Under the pieces are notes generated by a model. It ran no database searches. It was not told the DNA's origin and was given only the letters and a program-made list of their open reading frames with translations. The translations under genes and the position numbers were made by a program. From Gammaproteobacteria bacterium (GTDB lineage Bacteria > Pseudomonadota > Gammaproteobacteria > Pseudomonadales > Halieaceae): a DNA stretch of 61,974 nucleotides. Positions 1 through 8,324 of the stretch are shown here, piece after piece. Each line of letters opens with the position of its first letter. The stretch's first letter is position 1. The DNA lies in assembly GCA_030426545.1 (NCBI GenBank), contig JAUHYL010000017.1, forward strand, positions 1 to 61,974, read 5' to 3'.

Positions 1-79
1 AGACGCCGGGCGATTGGCAGAAACGCAATAGCGCTACCGGCAGTGGGCCAGACCAGGCTGTTCGCCAGGTTTGTCGGAA

Positions 80-685
80 TTAACCGGCGTTTTTTAGCGC
101 CTCTTCGACCTGGCCGAGGCGATCTTTGCCAAAGAACATGTCACTGCCCACGAAAAAGGTAGGCACACCGAAAACCCCCCGGTCCACCGCGTTCTGTGTG
201 TTCGCTTTCAACTGATCCTTGATCGACTGTGTCTGAGTTAACGTGACGATGGCATCGGCATCCAGCCCACCTGCCTGCAACGTTGCATGCACCACCGCCT
301 CATCGTCCATCTTCAATCCCTCTTCCCACATGGCGGCCAACACAACGTCAACATAGCGCGCTTCGCAACCGAGTTCCTGCGCCGCCAGCAGGCCGCGCAT
401 GATGCTGATCGTATTCACTGGAAAGTGTGGATTGAAATTGAACGCCGTGAGCTTGTGCCTGGCGATGAAACGCTGTGTCTCGAGCCGCTCGTACTCCAGT
501 TTCCCCTTTACACCACCGAAGGCCTGCATCGGCGGCTGGTTACCGGTGAGCTTGAACACGCCCCCGAGCAAGACGGGCGTCAACGCCAGTGTCGCACCGG
601 TGCGCGCAAGTATGTCCGGCAATACCTTGTAAGAGAGGTACGCGTTGGGACTGCCAAAATCAAAATCAAATTCAAGTGTTGCCAT
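80..685 (-). CDS. 2-hydroxychromene-2-carboxylate isomerase / DsbA-family oxidoreductase
   Basis: The 201-residue protein begins with a DFGSPNAYL motif typical of the 2-hydroxychromene-2-carboxylate isomerase (kappa-GST-like, thioredoxin-fold) family and carries the late GVFGVPTFFVG segment with its cis-proline. Known members isomerise hydroxychromene carboxylates in naphthalene-type aromatic degradation using glutathione, but many genomic homologues have unknown substrates. Length matches the family. It starts 33 bp after the stop of the upstream SDR gene on the same strand, so the two are probably one operon, consistent with a small catabolic unit. The ribosome-binding site is weak. Family assignment is firm; substrate is inferred only. 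Confidence 0.85.
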   Translation of the reverse strand: MATLEFDFDFGSPNAYLSYKVLPDILARTGATLALTPVLLGGVFKLTGNQPPMQAFGGVKGKLEYERLETQRFIARHKLTAFNFNPHFPVNTISIMRGLLAAQELGCEARYVDVVLAAMWEEGLKMDDEAVVHATLQAGGLDADAIVTLTQTQSIKDQLKANTQNAVDRGVFGVPTFFVGSDMFFGKDRLGQVEEALKNAG

Positions 686-718
686 CAGTTTGGTACCCGC
701 GTCAAAGCATTGGGAGTG

Positions 719-1483
719 TCAGTGATTCCACCAGGCGAGATCGGAGTATGCCCGCAGGTCCAGTTCATGCGTCCACGCAGAACGGTGCTGTTGCGCTACA
801 TGAAAGTAGGTCTGGGCGATTTCCTCCGGGAGCATCAGGCCATCGTTCTCGCCCCCGCGCTGCTCGCGCAATGCCTGGAACTGTTCAGCGCCCAGCAACT
901 TGCCCAGCGTATCGGGTGCGTCCACGGCCCCGTCTATGAGAATGTGCGCAACGTGAATTCCGCTGGACGCAAACTGTGCGTTGAGCGACTGGCACAACAT
1001 GCGTCGACCACCCATCGCAGCGGCATGGGAGTGTTGCCCTGCATTGCCACGCATGGCGGACGTGGCGGAGGTCACCAGTATGACACCCTTGCCGCGCTCT
1101 TCCATGCGTGGACAGAGCACCGACGCGGTGCGGAACAAGCCGAAGGTACCCAGCCGCCAACCCAACTCAAAATTCTTGTAGCTGGTTTCCTGCAGCGAAC
1201 GGTTGCCGATCTGCGCGCCCAGGTTGTACAGCACCACCTCGATCGGCCCGATGTCGGCTTCTACCTCGGCCACACAGTTTTCTATGCTGCCCTCTTCCAC
1301 GGCATTCAGCAGTCGGCCAGTGGCGGATCCGCCCGCCGCTTCAATTTCCGCCACCTGCCGCAGTAGCCCTTCCTCGTCGCTGCGCCGGCACAGCACCGCG
1401 TGGTAGCCCGCCGTGGCAAAGCGCTTGCCAACCGTTCCACCGATGCCCGCACCGGCGCCGATGACCAGACAGACTTTTTGCAT
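719..1483 (-). CDS. SDR-family oxidoreductase with replaced catalytic Tyr and Lys
   Basis: The 254-residue protein has a Rossmann dinucleotide-binding start (GAGAGIGG, residues 10-16), an NLGA-type core motif and the SDR active-site segment beginning at Ser139. Where the SDR YxxxK pair is expected the sequence has His153 and Met157 (HAAAM), so both classical catalytic residues are absent. The following segment GIHVAHILIDGAVD is characteristic of an atypical SDR subgroup that often carries Phe in place of Tyr. A good ribosome-binding site (GGGAGGAAA) precedes the ATG at 1483. It is first gene of a probable operon with the downstream isomerase. Function may be non-catalytic or use a different mechanism; the fold assignment is secure. 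Confidence 0.85.
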   Translation of the reverse strand: MQKVCLVIGAGAGIGGTVGKRFATAGYHAVLCRRSDEEGLLRQVAEIEAAGGSATGRLLNAVEEGSIENCVAEVEADIGPIEVVLYNLGAQIGNRSLQETSYKNFELGWRLGTFGLFRTASVLCPRMEERGKGVILVTSATSAMRGNAGQHSHAAAMGGRRMLCQSLNAQFASSGIHVAHILIDGAVDAPDTLGKLLGAEQFQALREQRGGENDGLMLPEEIAQTYFHVAQQHRSAWTHELDLRAYSDLAWWNH

Positions 1484-1646
1484 GTGCTTTCCTCCCGTAT
1501 TGACTGATCTTTATATCCTTTTTTTGGCATATAGAGCCACTTTTTTACTTTAATATCCATTTATTGGGACATTATAAAGACTGGCGGCTTGATTAACCTC
1601 GGTTATATCCGATAATCTGGACTCTACTCTCAGTTATTCGTTCTAT

Positions 1647-1664
1647 AGTCCCGTATTGGGGACT
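1647..1664. promoter_or_regulatory. Putative HipB operator (AGTCCC-N6-GGGACT)
   Basis: A perfect 6-bp inverted repeat with 6-bp spacer lies 27 bp upstream of the antitoxin ATG. HipB-type antitoxins bind inverted repeats in their own promoters, so this is the natural autoregulatory site. A further short palindrome (GGAG-GA-CTCC, 1681-1690) covers the ribosome-binding site. The role is inferred from position and symmetry. Confidence 0.5.
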
Positions 1665-1691
1665 TTAGTAAAGCTTGTGTGGAGGACTCCA

Positions 1692-2021
1692 ATGATCTTA
1701 GCAGAAGACTCCCCGGCCGCCGTCGCCGCACTGCTGGGTGAACGCTTAAAGCAGGCGCGCCTGAACGCCGACCTGACGCAGGCAGAGGTCGCCGAGTTAG
1801 CCGGTGTGAGCAGAAAAGCCGTACTCAATGCCGAGAAGGGAAAGGTCACACTCGAAGTCATGGTTGCTATCCTAGGTGCGCTGCGACTCACCGGCCAACT
1901 GGATAATTTTCTGCCTGTGCAGCACGTATCGCCCATTCAACTGGCGAAACTGCAGGGCCGACGGCGCCAGCGCGCCTCCGGCAAGCGCTCCAGCGAACAA
2001 CAGGAGCCGCCCGAATGGTAA
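1692..2021 (+). CDS. HipB-like XRE-family antitoxin/regulator
   Basis: This 109-residue protein contains a Cro/C1-type helix-turn-helix: LTQAEVAELAGVSRKAV followed by the NAEKGK motif and an alpha-helical remainder. The ATG at 1692 is preferred over an upstream TTG at 1656 because GGAGGA lies 5 bp before it. The gene overlaps the downstream HipA-like toxin by 7 bp (ATGGTAA arrangement), the usual translational coupling of hipBA pairs. HipB homologues neutralise the HipA kinase and repress the operon. The basic, Arg-rich C-terminal tail is unstructured-looking. Assignment rests on the helix-turn-helix and the toxin partner. Confidence 0.85.
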   Translation: MILAEDSPAAVAALLGERLKQARLNADLTQAEVAELAGVSRKAVLNAEKGKVTLEVMVAILGALRLTGQLDNFLPVQHVSPIQLAKLQGRRRQRASGKRSSEQQEPPEW

Positions 2022-3331
2022 AGCAGGTGGTCACCGTTAACTGCGCGGGCAGCGAGGTGGGAGCGCTGAGTTTCGATACCGACAACGGCATCGGCGCGTT
2101 CGAGTACAGCACGGCATTTATTGCAGCCGGCATCGAGCTGTCTCCGTTGAAAATGCCACTGGCGCGTCAGATCTACAGCTTCCCCGAATTGAATAACACC
2201 TGCTTCCGCGGCCTCCCGGGACTGGTGGCAGACTCCCTGCCAGACGACTTTGGCAACGCGGTACTCAACGCCTGGATCGCCAGCCAGGGGAAATCGCCGC
2301 AGGACATCACACCGCTGGAGCGATTGCAGTACACCGGCACGCGCGGCATGGGCGCACTGGAATACGCGCCGGCCAGGAGGCAACGCAACCTGAATGCCTC
2401 GACTGAAATAGAGATCGAGGCACTGGTTGCAATCGCCCAGGACATTCTTGATGACAGGACGGCATTTTCGGTTGCGCTGCAACAGGGCGGCAGAGAAGAT
2501 CGCGAGGCGATGCTGTCGCTGCTTTCAGTCGGCATGAGTGCGGGCGGCGCTCGCCCCAAGGCGGTGCTGGCCTTCAACGAGGATTTCACTCAGGTGCGCA
2601 GTGGTCAGGCCAGAATCCCGGAGGGCTTTACACATTACCTGATGAAGTTTGACGGCGTGCACGAGCACCGCAGTGACCGACAGACCTTCGGTGATCCACA
2701 GGGCTACGGTGCGATGGAATTCGTTTACTCGCAGATCGCGGGCCGCTGCGGCATCGACATGATGCGCTGCCGGTTGCTCGACGAAGGCAATCGCCGCCAC
2801 TTCGTCACACAGCGCTTTGACCGCGAAGGCAACCGCAAGGTTCACATGCAAACCCTCAGCGGCCTCGCCCACGTCGATTACCAGCAGCCCGGCTCCTTTT
2901 CCTACGCGGAGCTGTTCAGCGTCGCCCGCCAGCTGCGCTTATCGGCACGCGACGCCGAACAATTGCTCAAGCGCATGGTGTTTAACCTTGTTGCCAGAAA
3001 CCATGACGACCACTCAAAAAACTTTGCCTTTCTCCTCGTTGATGAGCACTGGCAGTTATCACCCGCTTACGACCTGGCCTATAGCTTCAAACCAGACAGT
3101 CGGTGGGTGCAAAGCCACTGGATGAGCCTGAATGGCAAGCGGGACGATTTCACCCGCGAGGACATTTACTCACTGGAAAAACTGGTGCCACGCTTTACCC
3201 GCAAGTTTATCGACCAGGTGGTGGACCAGACGGTGGAACAGGTGGCAAAGTGGCCTGCACTGGCGCGCGAGCAGCAGGTTCCGAAGGGGCTGGTACTGGA
3301 AATAGAATCCAACTTACGCCTCCAGCTATAA
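2015..3331 (+). CDS. HipA-like serine/threonine kinase toxin
   Basis: The 438-residue protein matches HipA-type kinases throughout. It has the N-terminal HipA domain (PLxRQIYSFPELNNTCFRGLPGLVADSLPDDFG region), an ATP-binding G-rich segment around GGARPK, and the catalytic loop NHDDHSKN (Asn329, Asp331, Asp332) followed by the metal-binding SPAYDL motif (Asp353). HipA kinases phosphorylate targets such as glutamyl-tRNA synthetase and induce growth arrest when not bound by HipB. All key kinase residues look intact, so it is probably active. It is translationally coupled to the antitoxin upstream. The actual target cannot be told from sequence. Confidence 0.92.
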   Translation: MVKQVVTVNCAGSEVGALSFDTDNGIGAFEYSTAFIAAGIELSPLKMPLARQIYSFPELNNTCFRGLPGLVADSLPDDFGNAVLNAWIASQGKSPQDITPLERLQYTGTRGMGALEYAPARRQRNLNASTEIEIEALVAIAQDILDDRTAFSVALQQGGREDREAMLSLLSVGMSAGGARPKAVLAFNEDFTQVRSGQARIPEGFTHYLMKFDGVHEHRSDRQTFGDPQGYGAMEFVYSQIAGRCGIDMMRCRLLDEGNRRHFVTQRFDREGNRKVHMQTLSGLAHVDYQQPGSFSYAELFSVARQLRLSARDAEQLLKRMVFNLVARNHDDHSKNFAFLLVDEHWQLSPAYDLAYSFKPDSRWVQSHWMSLNGKRDDFTREDIYSLEKLVPRFTRKFIDQVVDQTVEQVAKWPALAREQQVPKGLVLEIESNLRLQL

Positions 3332-3423
3332 ACTGGCGGCGCGCAAGCCACACCGTAAACCACTTGAGCTGATTCCATGTCTGCTTCCCTGCAGCAGACC
3401 CGAGCGGCACGCTGGAGACGCCT

Positions 3424-4401
3424 ATGAAAGCCTGGCAAGTCACGAAAAACGCCGAACCGCCAGAGGCGCTGGCCATCGCTGACACTGCCCTGCCCTCCCC
3501 CGGTGCCGGCGAAATGCGCATCGCCGTACACGCGGCTGCACTGGCGCTACCGGACGTGATGATGTGTCGCGGACACTACGAATTCAAACCCGAACTGCCA
3601 TTCACCGCGGGCCAGGAAGTCTGCGGCACCGTGCTGGAATGTGGCGAAGACACCAGCGTCCGCGTCGGCGACCGGGTGATGGGCGTGACCAGTTTCGTCC
3701 TCGGGCAGGGCGGCTTTGCCGAGGAATGCATGAGCATGGAGGGCTTGGTCTACCCGGCGCCGGACTACATCAGCGACGTCGATGCAGCGGTATTCTGCAT
3801 CGCCTTCCAGACAGCCTGGATCGCACTGGTCTCGCGCGGCGGTTTGCAACCGGGAGACACGGTGGTGGTGTTGGGTGCCGCGGGCGGTTGCGGCTCAGCC
3901 GTGATCCAACTCGCCAGGGCACTGGGAGCACGCGTTATCGCCGTGGCTGGCGGCAGCGAAAAAACAGACTTCTGCAGAACCCTGGGCGCCGACGAAACCA
4001 TTGACTACCGCGCGACCTCTTTCGTGGACGAAGTCAATCGCCTGACTGACAACCAGGGGGCGGAGTTGATCTTTGACCCGGTAGGCGGTGACCTGTTTGA
4101 ACAGGCGTTAGGCTGCCTTGCCAGCGGCGGACGCCTGCTACCGATAGGCTATGCCAGCGGACGCTGGGGCAGCATCGACACCCACCAACTGTTGCTGCGC
4201 AATGCCTCTGTAGCAGGTGTTTTCGTTGGCGCCTACGACGCGCCAGCCCGCGCGACCATCACGCAGGAACTACTGGCACTGTACCAGCAGGGAAAGATCA
4301 AACCGCACATCGACGCAGTGGTTGCACTGGATGAACTCCCAACGGCCCTGAACCGTGTCGCCAATGCCCAGGTCATGGGTCGCATTGTTATGCAGCCCTG
4401 A
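3424..4401 (+). CDS. Zinc-independent MDR-family NADPH:quinone oxidoreductase
   Basis: The 325-residue protein is a medium-chain dehydrogenase/reductase of the quinone-oxidoreductase type. It has an N-terminal GroES-like domain (PGxGEMRIAVHAAAL...PFTAGQEVCGTV) and a central nucleotide-binding motif VVVLGAAGGCGSAVIQLARALGA. Structural and catalytic zinc ligands of alcohol dehydrogenases are missing. Such enzymes reduce quinones or enoyl/alkenal groups with NADPH. The start is supported by GGAGACGCC just upstream. The stop codon lies inside the first unit of an 18-bp tandem repeat. Substrate is unknown; homologues often sit in fatty-acid or terpenoid catabolic loci. Confidence 0.88.
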   Translation: MKAWQVTKNAEPPEALAIADTALPSPGAGEMRIAVHAAALALPDVMMCRGHYEFKPELPFTAGQEVCGTVLECGEDTSVRVGDRVMGVTSFVLGQGGFAEECMSMEGLVYPAPDYISDVDAAVFCIAFQTAWIALVSRGGLQPGDTVVVLGAAGGCGSAVIQLARALGARVIAVAGGSEKTDFCRTLGADETIDYRATSFVDEVNRLTDNQGAELIFDPVGGDLFEQALGCLASGGRLLPIGYASGRWGSIDTHQLLLRNASVAGVFVGAYDAPARATITQELLALYQQGKIKPHIDAVVALDELPTALNRVANAQVMGRIVMQP

Positions 4402-4467
4402 ACGGTGAGACAGCCTTGAGCGGTGTGACAGCCCTGAGCGGTGAGACAGCCTTGAGCGGTAAGACAG
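4396..4467. repeat. 18-bp tandem repeat, four copies
   Basis: Four consecutive 18-bp units (4396-4413, 4414-4431, 4432-4449, 4450-4467) have the pattern CC(T/C)TGA(A/G)CGGTG(A/T)GACAG with one or two differences each; the first overlaps the stop codon of the reductase gene. The array fills most of the gap between two convergent genes. Each unit contains TGA in the reading frame of the upstream gene, so it makes serial in-frame stops. The unit length is a multiple of three. Function is unknown. Confidence 0.9.
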
Positions 4468-4503
4468 CCCCAAGCCGTTCTACACGCGGCGCGTTAACAC
4501 GGA

Positions 4504-5664
4504 CTAATCAGGAAGCTGATCCAGCAGAAAGCGCTTTACGTTCTCTCCCATTACCGCGCGGATTTCCGCCTCGGTGAAACCCTCATCCAGCATGGTCTGC
4601 GTGAGCACGGCCAGTTCAGACGTGTCGAAATGAGTGGTTACCGTGCCGTCGTAGTCCGATCCAAGCGCCACGTGAGACAAACCCAACAAATCGATACCGT
4701 AGCGAATGGACCGCACAACCCCCAGTGGAGTCGCGTCGCAGACAGCACCGTCCCAGTAACCGACCCCTATCAAACCGCCGGCTTGCGCCACCTCCACCAT
4801 CAGGGCGTCGCTCAAATTCCTGTCGGTATCACACACACCTTTGAATCCGCCGTGGGACAGTATGACCGGGCGATTTGACAGTGCCAGAATATCGCGCACC
4901 GCCGCCGGTGAAACGTGCGCTATATCGACCGTCATTTCCAGCTCTGCGGCACGTGTTACCACCGCGCGCCCGAACGCGGTAAGCCCGGCACCACTCTGCC
5001 CGTGCAGCGAGCCCGCCAGAGCATTATCGAAGAAGTGCGTAATACCCACGAAATGCAGGCCTCGGCGCTGCAGAGCATCGAGATTCTCAAGTTTACCCTC
5101 CAGTGGATGCGCGCCTTCGATCAGGTACATGGCACCCATTACATCTTCACCCTGCTCACGCGCTGACAACAGCCGCGCAAACTCACTGCTTGTGCGCACC
5201 AGCACCAGCCCGTTGTTTGGTTCAGCGACCAGTGTGTGCAATTTGTCGAGTTGGTATTGCGCACGCGCCATCAGCGAACCCCAGGCTTTTATCGGCCAGC
5301 CCTGCACGGCTGCGAGTAAAGTAATCCTGTCGGAATCCGCCGTGTTGGATGCATAGTTCTGCCCGGCGGGCGACTTGGTGGTTGCCGAAAACACCTGCAG
5401 CGCGACGTTACCCTCGCGCAGCCGCGGCAGATCCATCTGCCCGCGATCAGAGCGGCGGGATAAATCTCGGCTCCACAACAGGGAATCACTGTGCAGGTCT
5501 GCCACGAACAGGCTTGCATGGAGCGCACGCGCCTCCGGCGTGATGGCATAGGGCGCGTGTGGCAGCACCACATTCATGCGATGCTCAAGCATTGCCGGCG
5601 CCGCCATTCGTATCACGACAAAAAAGGTGAACAAGACCAACAGCACATACGCCAGTTTTTTCAT
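4504..5664 (-). CDS. Membrane dipeptidase, peptidase family M19
   Basis: The 386-residue form starting at MKKLAYVLLVLFTFFVV has one N-terminal hydrophobic segment (signal anchor or uncleaved signal) followed by an M19 domain. Visible zinc motifs are VADLHSDSL (HxD), the glutamate in LIEGAHPL, HVS and ILSHGG, and the late GSDYDG aspartate. M19 enzymes are di-zinc dipeptidases that cleave dipeptides with tolerance for D-residues and dehydropeptides. A longer frame extends to 5889, but its extra 75 residues look non-coding and precede the signal sequence, so the shorter start was chosen. It points away from a TonB receptor and likely acts at the periplasmic face. Confidence 0.88.
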   Translation of the reverse strand: MKKLAYVLLVLFTFFVVIRMAAPAMLEHRMNVVLPHAPYAITPEARALHASLFVADLHSDSLLWSRDLSRRSDRGQMDLPRLREGNVALQVFSATTKSPAGQNYASNTADSDRITLLAAVQGWPIKAWGSLMARAQYQLDKLHTLVAEPNNGLVLVRTSSEFARLLSAREQGEDVMGAMYLIEGAHPLEGKLENLDALQRRGLHFVGITHFFDNALAGSLHGQSGAGLTAFGRAVVTRAAELEMTVDIAHVSPAAVRDILALSNRPVILSHGGFKGVCDTDRNLSDALMVEVAQAGGLIGVGYWDGAVCDATPLGVVRSIRYGIDLLGLSHVALGSDYDGTVTTHFDTSELAVLTQTMLDEGFTEAEIRAVMGENVKRFLLDQLPD

Positions 5665-6029
5665 TGTGAGGTGATCGCCGTCACGGGAGGATAAATAACC
5701 CGGGCCTTTCAGCCTATGACACACTCCATCACTTGGCAACACACCGGTCGATTTGCGGCCGAAGCCAGAATCGTCAGGCCAGACGCCAGGGAAGCACTGG
5801 TCAATCATCACTGTCGCACAATGCGAGGCGCAACTTTTCGCCGACTGCATCTCCCCTGGAAACGCCCGAAGGCCCGCCGAATTCGTCATGGCATGAACTG
5901 GCGAGCAGCCGCGGGCGAGCTATAGTTAGTTGTCACATCTGGAGCGGGCACCGGTAGCCCGCAGCATCGGCCAGCCACGATAGGGACGCCAGATGCGTTA
6001 CCGGCTGAGTCACTGGCAAAGGAGCAAGA
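5665..6029. other. Divergent intergenic region with leader hairpin
   Basis: This 365-bp stretch separates the dipeptidase and the first TonB receptor. It holds no gene I can support. A compact inverted repeat (GCGGGC, 7-nt loop, GCCCGC; 5944-5962) lies about 68 bp before the receptor start and could be a leader hairpin. I do not recognise a known riboswitch. The receptor ribosome-binding site AAAGGAGC is at its right end. Confidence 0.4.
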
Positions 6030-8243
6030 ATGCGAATAACAAGGCCCATCACTGCCTGTCCCACCATCGCGCCAGTTGCCGTCACGTTGACAATCTGCTC
6101 ACCCCTGACGGCCCTCGCCGATAAATCCCTGACGCTTGAGGAGGTACTGGTCACCGCCCAGCATCGTACCCAGTCACTGCAGGACGTACCCATCTCCATC
6201 GTCGCGCTCGATCAGCAGGTACTGGAGATGCGCGGCATCGACGAGATAGAAGACATCGGGCTGGATATTCCCAACTTCACCGTCAATACCTTCCCCTCCG
6301 ACTCCACCACCATTCGCCTGTTTATTCGCGGCATTGGCCAGAACGACGCGCAGATTACGCAGGATCCCTCGGTGGCGCTGTACCTTGACGGTGTGTACAT
6401 CGGTACCAGCGTGGCGGCGGGTTTTGAAGGTGTCGACGTGCAGCGTATTGAAATCCTGCGGGGACCGCAGGGCACACTGTACGGCCGCAACGCCACCGGC
6501 GGTGCGGTGAATATCATCACCCGGCGCGCCAGTGTCGAGCGCGTGGAATTTCGACAGGACGTAACGGCAGGCAATCTCGACAAGTTTCAGTCGAAGACTC
6601 TGCTGAATGTGCCGCTCGGTGAAACATTCGCTGCCAAGGTGAACTACAACGTGACGCAGCGCGACGGCATCGTCGAGAATCTCGGCCCGGGCGAGGACTT
6701 CATGAATGAAGACCGCAAAACGCTGGTCGCCGACCTGCACTGGCGCGCAAGCCACGATCTCACAATGGACTACCGCTTCGAGCAAGCCGAGATTAGCGAC
6801 TCGGAGCCTTTCAACCAGGTGCTGACCGATCCCGCGCTGTCCAACGGCATCGTCGCCTCCTTAATTGTCTACAACGACGACTGGCGCCGTGACAGGCTGG
6901 ACAAGGTGACATCCCAGCGCCCTATTCTTGCCTCCGACCAGGACATCAACGCCCACAGCCTGTGGCTGGACTGGGAAATCAACCAGCACCTGCGACTGCA
7001 CAGCATCAGCGCCTACCGCGAGCTGGACAGTTTTTCGCCCTCGGACTTTCTTCCCACTGCCACCACGCTGGATGGCGGCGCGCCGGTAACAGGACGCTTC
7101 AAAACCCGGTTCGAACAATGGTCACAGGAGCTGCAGTTGCAGGGTGATACGGAGTACTGGGAGTACGTCACCGGTATTTATTACTACCAGGATGAGGCGT
7201 TTCAGGACAATACCGGCGGCGTCACCCTGGGCGAGGGCGGTGAACCGAATACCACCGAAACGGAGAACTGGTCGGCGGCTGCCTTCTCGCAGGTGACCTG
7301 GAACCCAGGCTGGATGGAGCAGCGCTGGCGTTTCACACTGGGCGGACGTTACTCGATTGACGAGCGCACGTCCGAGCGCAACAACCAGTCGTCTGTTTCC
7401 ACATTCGTCGGCTCCTACAACGAGGATTTTACCAACTTCAATCCGTCATTCGTGGTGGCCTATGACATCAACGACGACATGAACGTCTACGCCAAATTGG
7501 AGACCGGCTACAAATCAGGCGGCACATCGCAGCGCTCTGCGCGGGAGGACCTGTTCGCCAACGGCTTCGACGAGGAGGAGATCACCAGCTACGAACTGGG
7601 TTTTAAAGGCGAGTTCTGGCAGGGGCGCGGTCGCTACAATTCGGCCCTGTTCCTGATGGAGATCGATGGCCTGCAATCCAGCGTACAGACCGACCCGATC
7701 AGCCCCGGCGGGCGAGATTTCCTGCCCTCTGACAACCACGAAATACTCGGCGCCGAGGTAGACGTGAACCTGTTGCTCAGCGAGGGGCTCACCTTTACGT
7801 TCAGTTATGGCTACCTGGACACCAAACTCGGTGAAAGCGCCCTGACCACCGACATCGGACTGACCGAGGGGCTGAGCGAAAGAATGCCTTATGCGCCGGA
7901 ACAGAGTGTTTACGGTGCGCTCGACTACACACGTCCGTTGGATATCGGAACTCTGGCCATTAATGTAAACTATGGCTGGCAGGATGACGTGGGTACCAGC
8001 GTAACCGACGGAGGCAACTTTGTGGTGGATGCTTATGGCCTGCTGGGTGCCGCTGTCAGCTGGTCAAATGTGCAACTCGGCGAATTACCCGGCGAACTGC
8101 GCCTACTACTCTGGGGACGCAACCTCCTGAATGAAGAGTTTGGACTTTCCGGGCAAACTGAACTGGAGCCTTTAGGCGCCGACGAGACACAAATCTTCGG
8201 AGAGCCACGCAGCTACGGGCTGACCGTCACCTACCAATACTGA
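6030..8243 (+). CDS. TonB-dependent outer-membrane receptor (1)
   Basis: The 737-residue protein has a signal peptide, a TonB-box-like LTLEEVLVTAQ segment just after it, a plug domain (PISIVAL, FIRGIGQNDAQ, DGVYIG, RIEILRGPQGTLYGRNATGGAVNII) and a beta-barrel ending in an aromatic-rich YGLTVTYQY terminus. The family imports large or scarce ligands across the outer membrane using TonB energy. This subgroup, with the VTAQ-R-QSLQDVP start, is common in Sphingomonads and marine Gammaproteobacteria and is usually linked to carbon substrates. A strong AAGGAG ribosome-binding site precedes the ATG. No adjacent SusD or regulator hints at the ligand. Confidence 0.95.
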   Translation: MRITRPITACPTIAPVAVTLTICSPLTALADKSLTLEEVLVTAQHRTQSLQDVPISIVALDQQVLEMRGIDEIEDIGLDIPNFTVNTFPSDSTTIRLFIRGIGQNDAQITQDPSVALYLDGVYIGTSVAAGFEGVDVQRIEILRGPQGTLYGRNATGGAVNIITRRASVERVEFRQDVTAGNLDKFQSKTLLNVPLGETFAAKVNYNVTQRDGIVENLGPGEDFMNEDRKTLVADLHWRASHDLTMDYRFEQAEISDSEPFNQVLTDPALSNGIVASLIVYNDDWRRDRLDKVTSQRPILASDQDINAHSLWLDWEINQHLRLHSISAYRELDSFSPSDFLPTATTLDGGAPVTGRFKTRFEQWSQELQLQGDTEYWEYVTGIYYYQDEAFQDNTGGVTLGEGGEPNTTETENWSAAAFSQVTWNPGWMEQRWRFTLGGRYSIDERTSERNNQSSVSTFVGSYNEDFTNFNPSFVVAYDINDDMNVYAKLETGYKSGGTSQRSAREDLFANGFDEEEITSYELGFKGEFWQGRGRYNSALFLMEIDGLQSSVQTDPISPGGRDFLPSDNHEILGAEVDVNLLLSEGLTFTFSYGYLDTKLGESALTTDIGLTEGLSERMPYAPEQSVYGALDYTRPLDIGTLAINVNYGWQDDVGTSVTDGGNFVVDAYGLLGAAVSWSNVQLGELPGELRLLLWGRNLLNEEFGLSGQTELEPLGADETQIFGEPRSYGLTVTYQY

Positions 8244-8255
8244 TCGCAGGAATGC

Positions 8256-8274
8256 ACCAGCTCACCAAGCTGGT
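8256..8274 (+). terminator. Possible terminator hairpin after receptor 1
   Basis: A 7-bp stem (ACCAGCT / AGCTGGT) with a 5-nt loop begins 12 bp after the receptor stop and is followed by TTTCC. The T-tract is short, so intrinsic termination may be partial. Confidence 0.45.
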
Positions 8275-8324
8275 TTCCGCCTACAAGCGCCCTCGCGGCT
8301 GCAATGAGAATTACAGGAAACAGA

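Noticed and set aside
1-79. Open frame running off the left edge on the minus strand
   Set aside because: Too short, no start codon inside the window and no recognisable family.
287-1366. Long plus-strand open frame opposite the isomerase and SDR genes
   Set aside because: It reads through two well-supported minus-strand genes, has no recognisable family and no ribosome-binding site. It is a GC-driven antisense shadow.
4396-4467. Possible CRISPR array
   Set aside because: Units are contiguous with no spacers, 18 bp long, and no cas genes are present. It is a simple tandem repeat.
5665-5889. N-terminal extension of the dipeptidase frame
   Set aside because: It precedes a clear signal sequence and its composition is not protein-like, so the start at 5664 was chosen.
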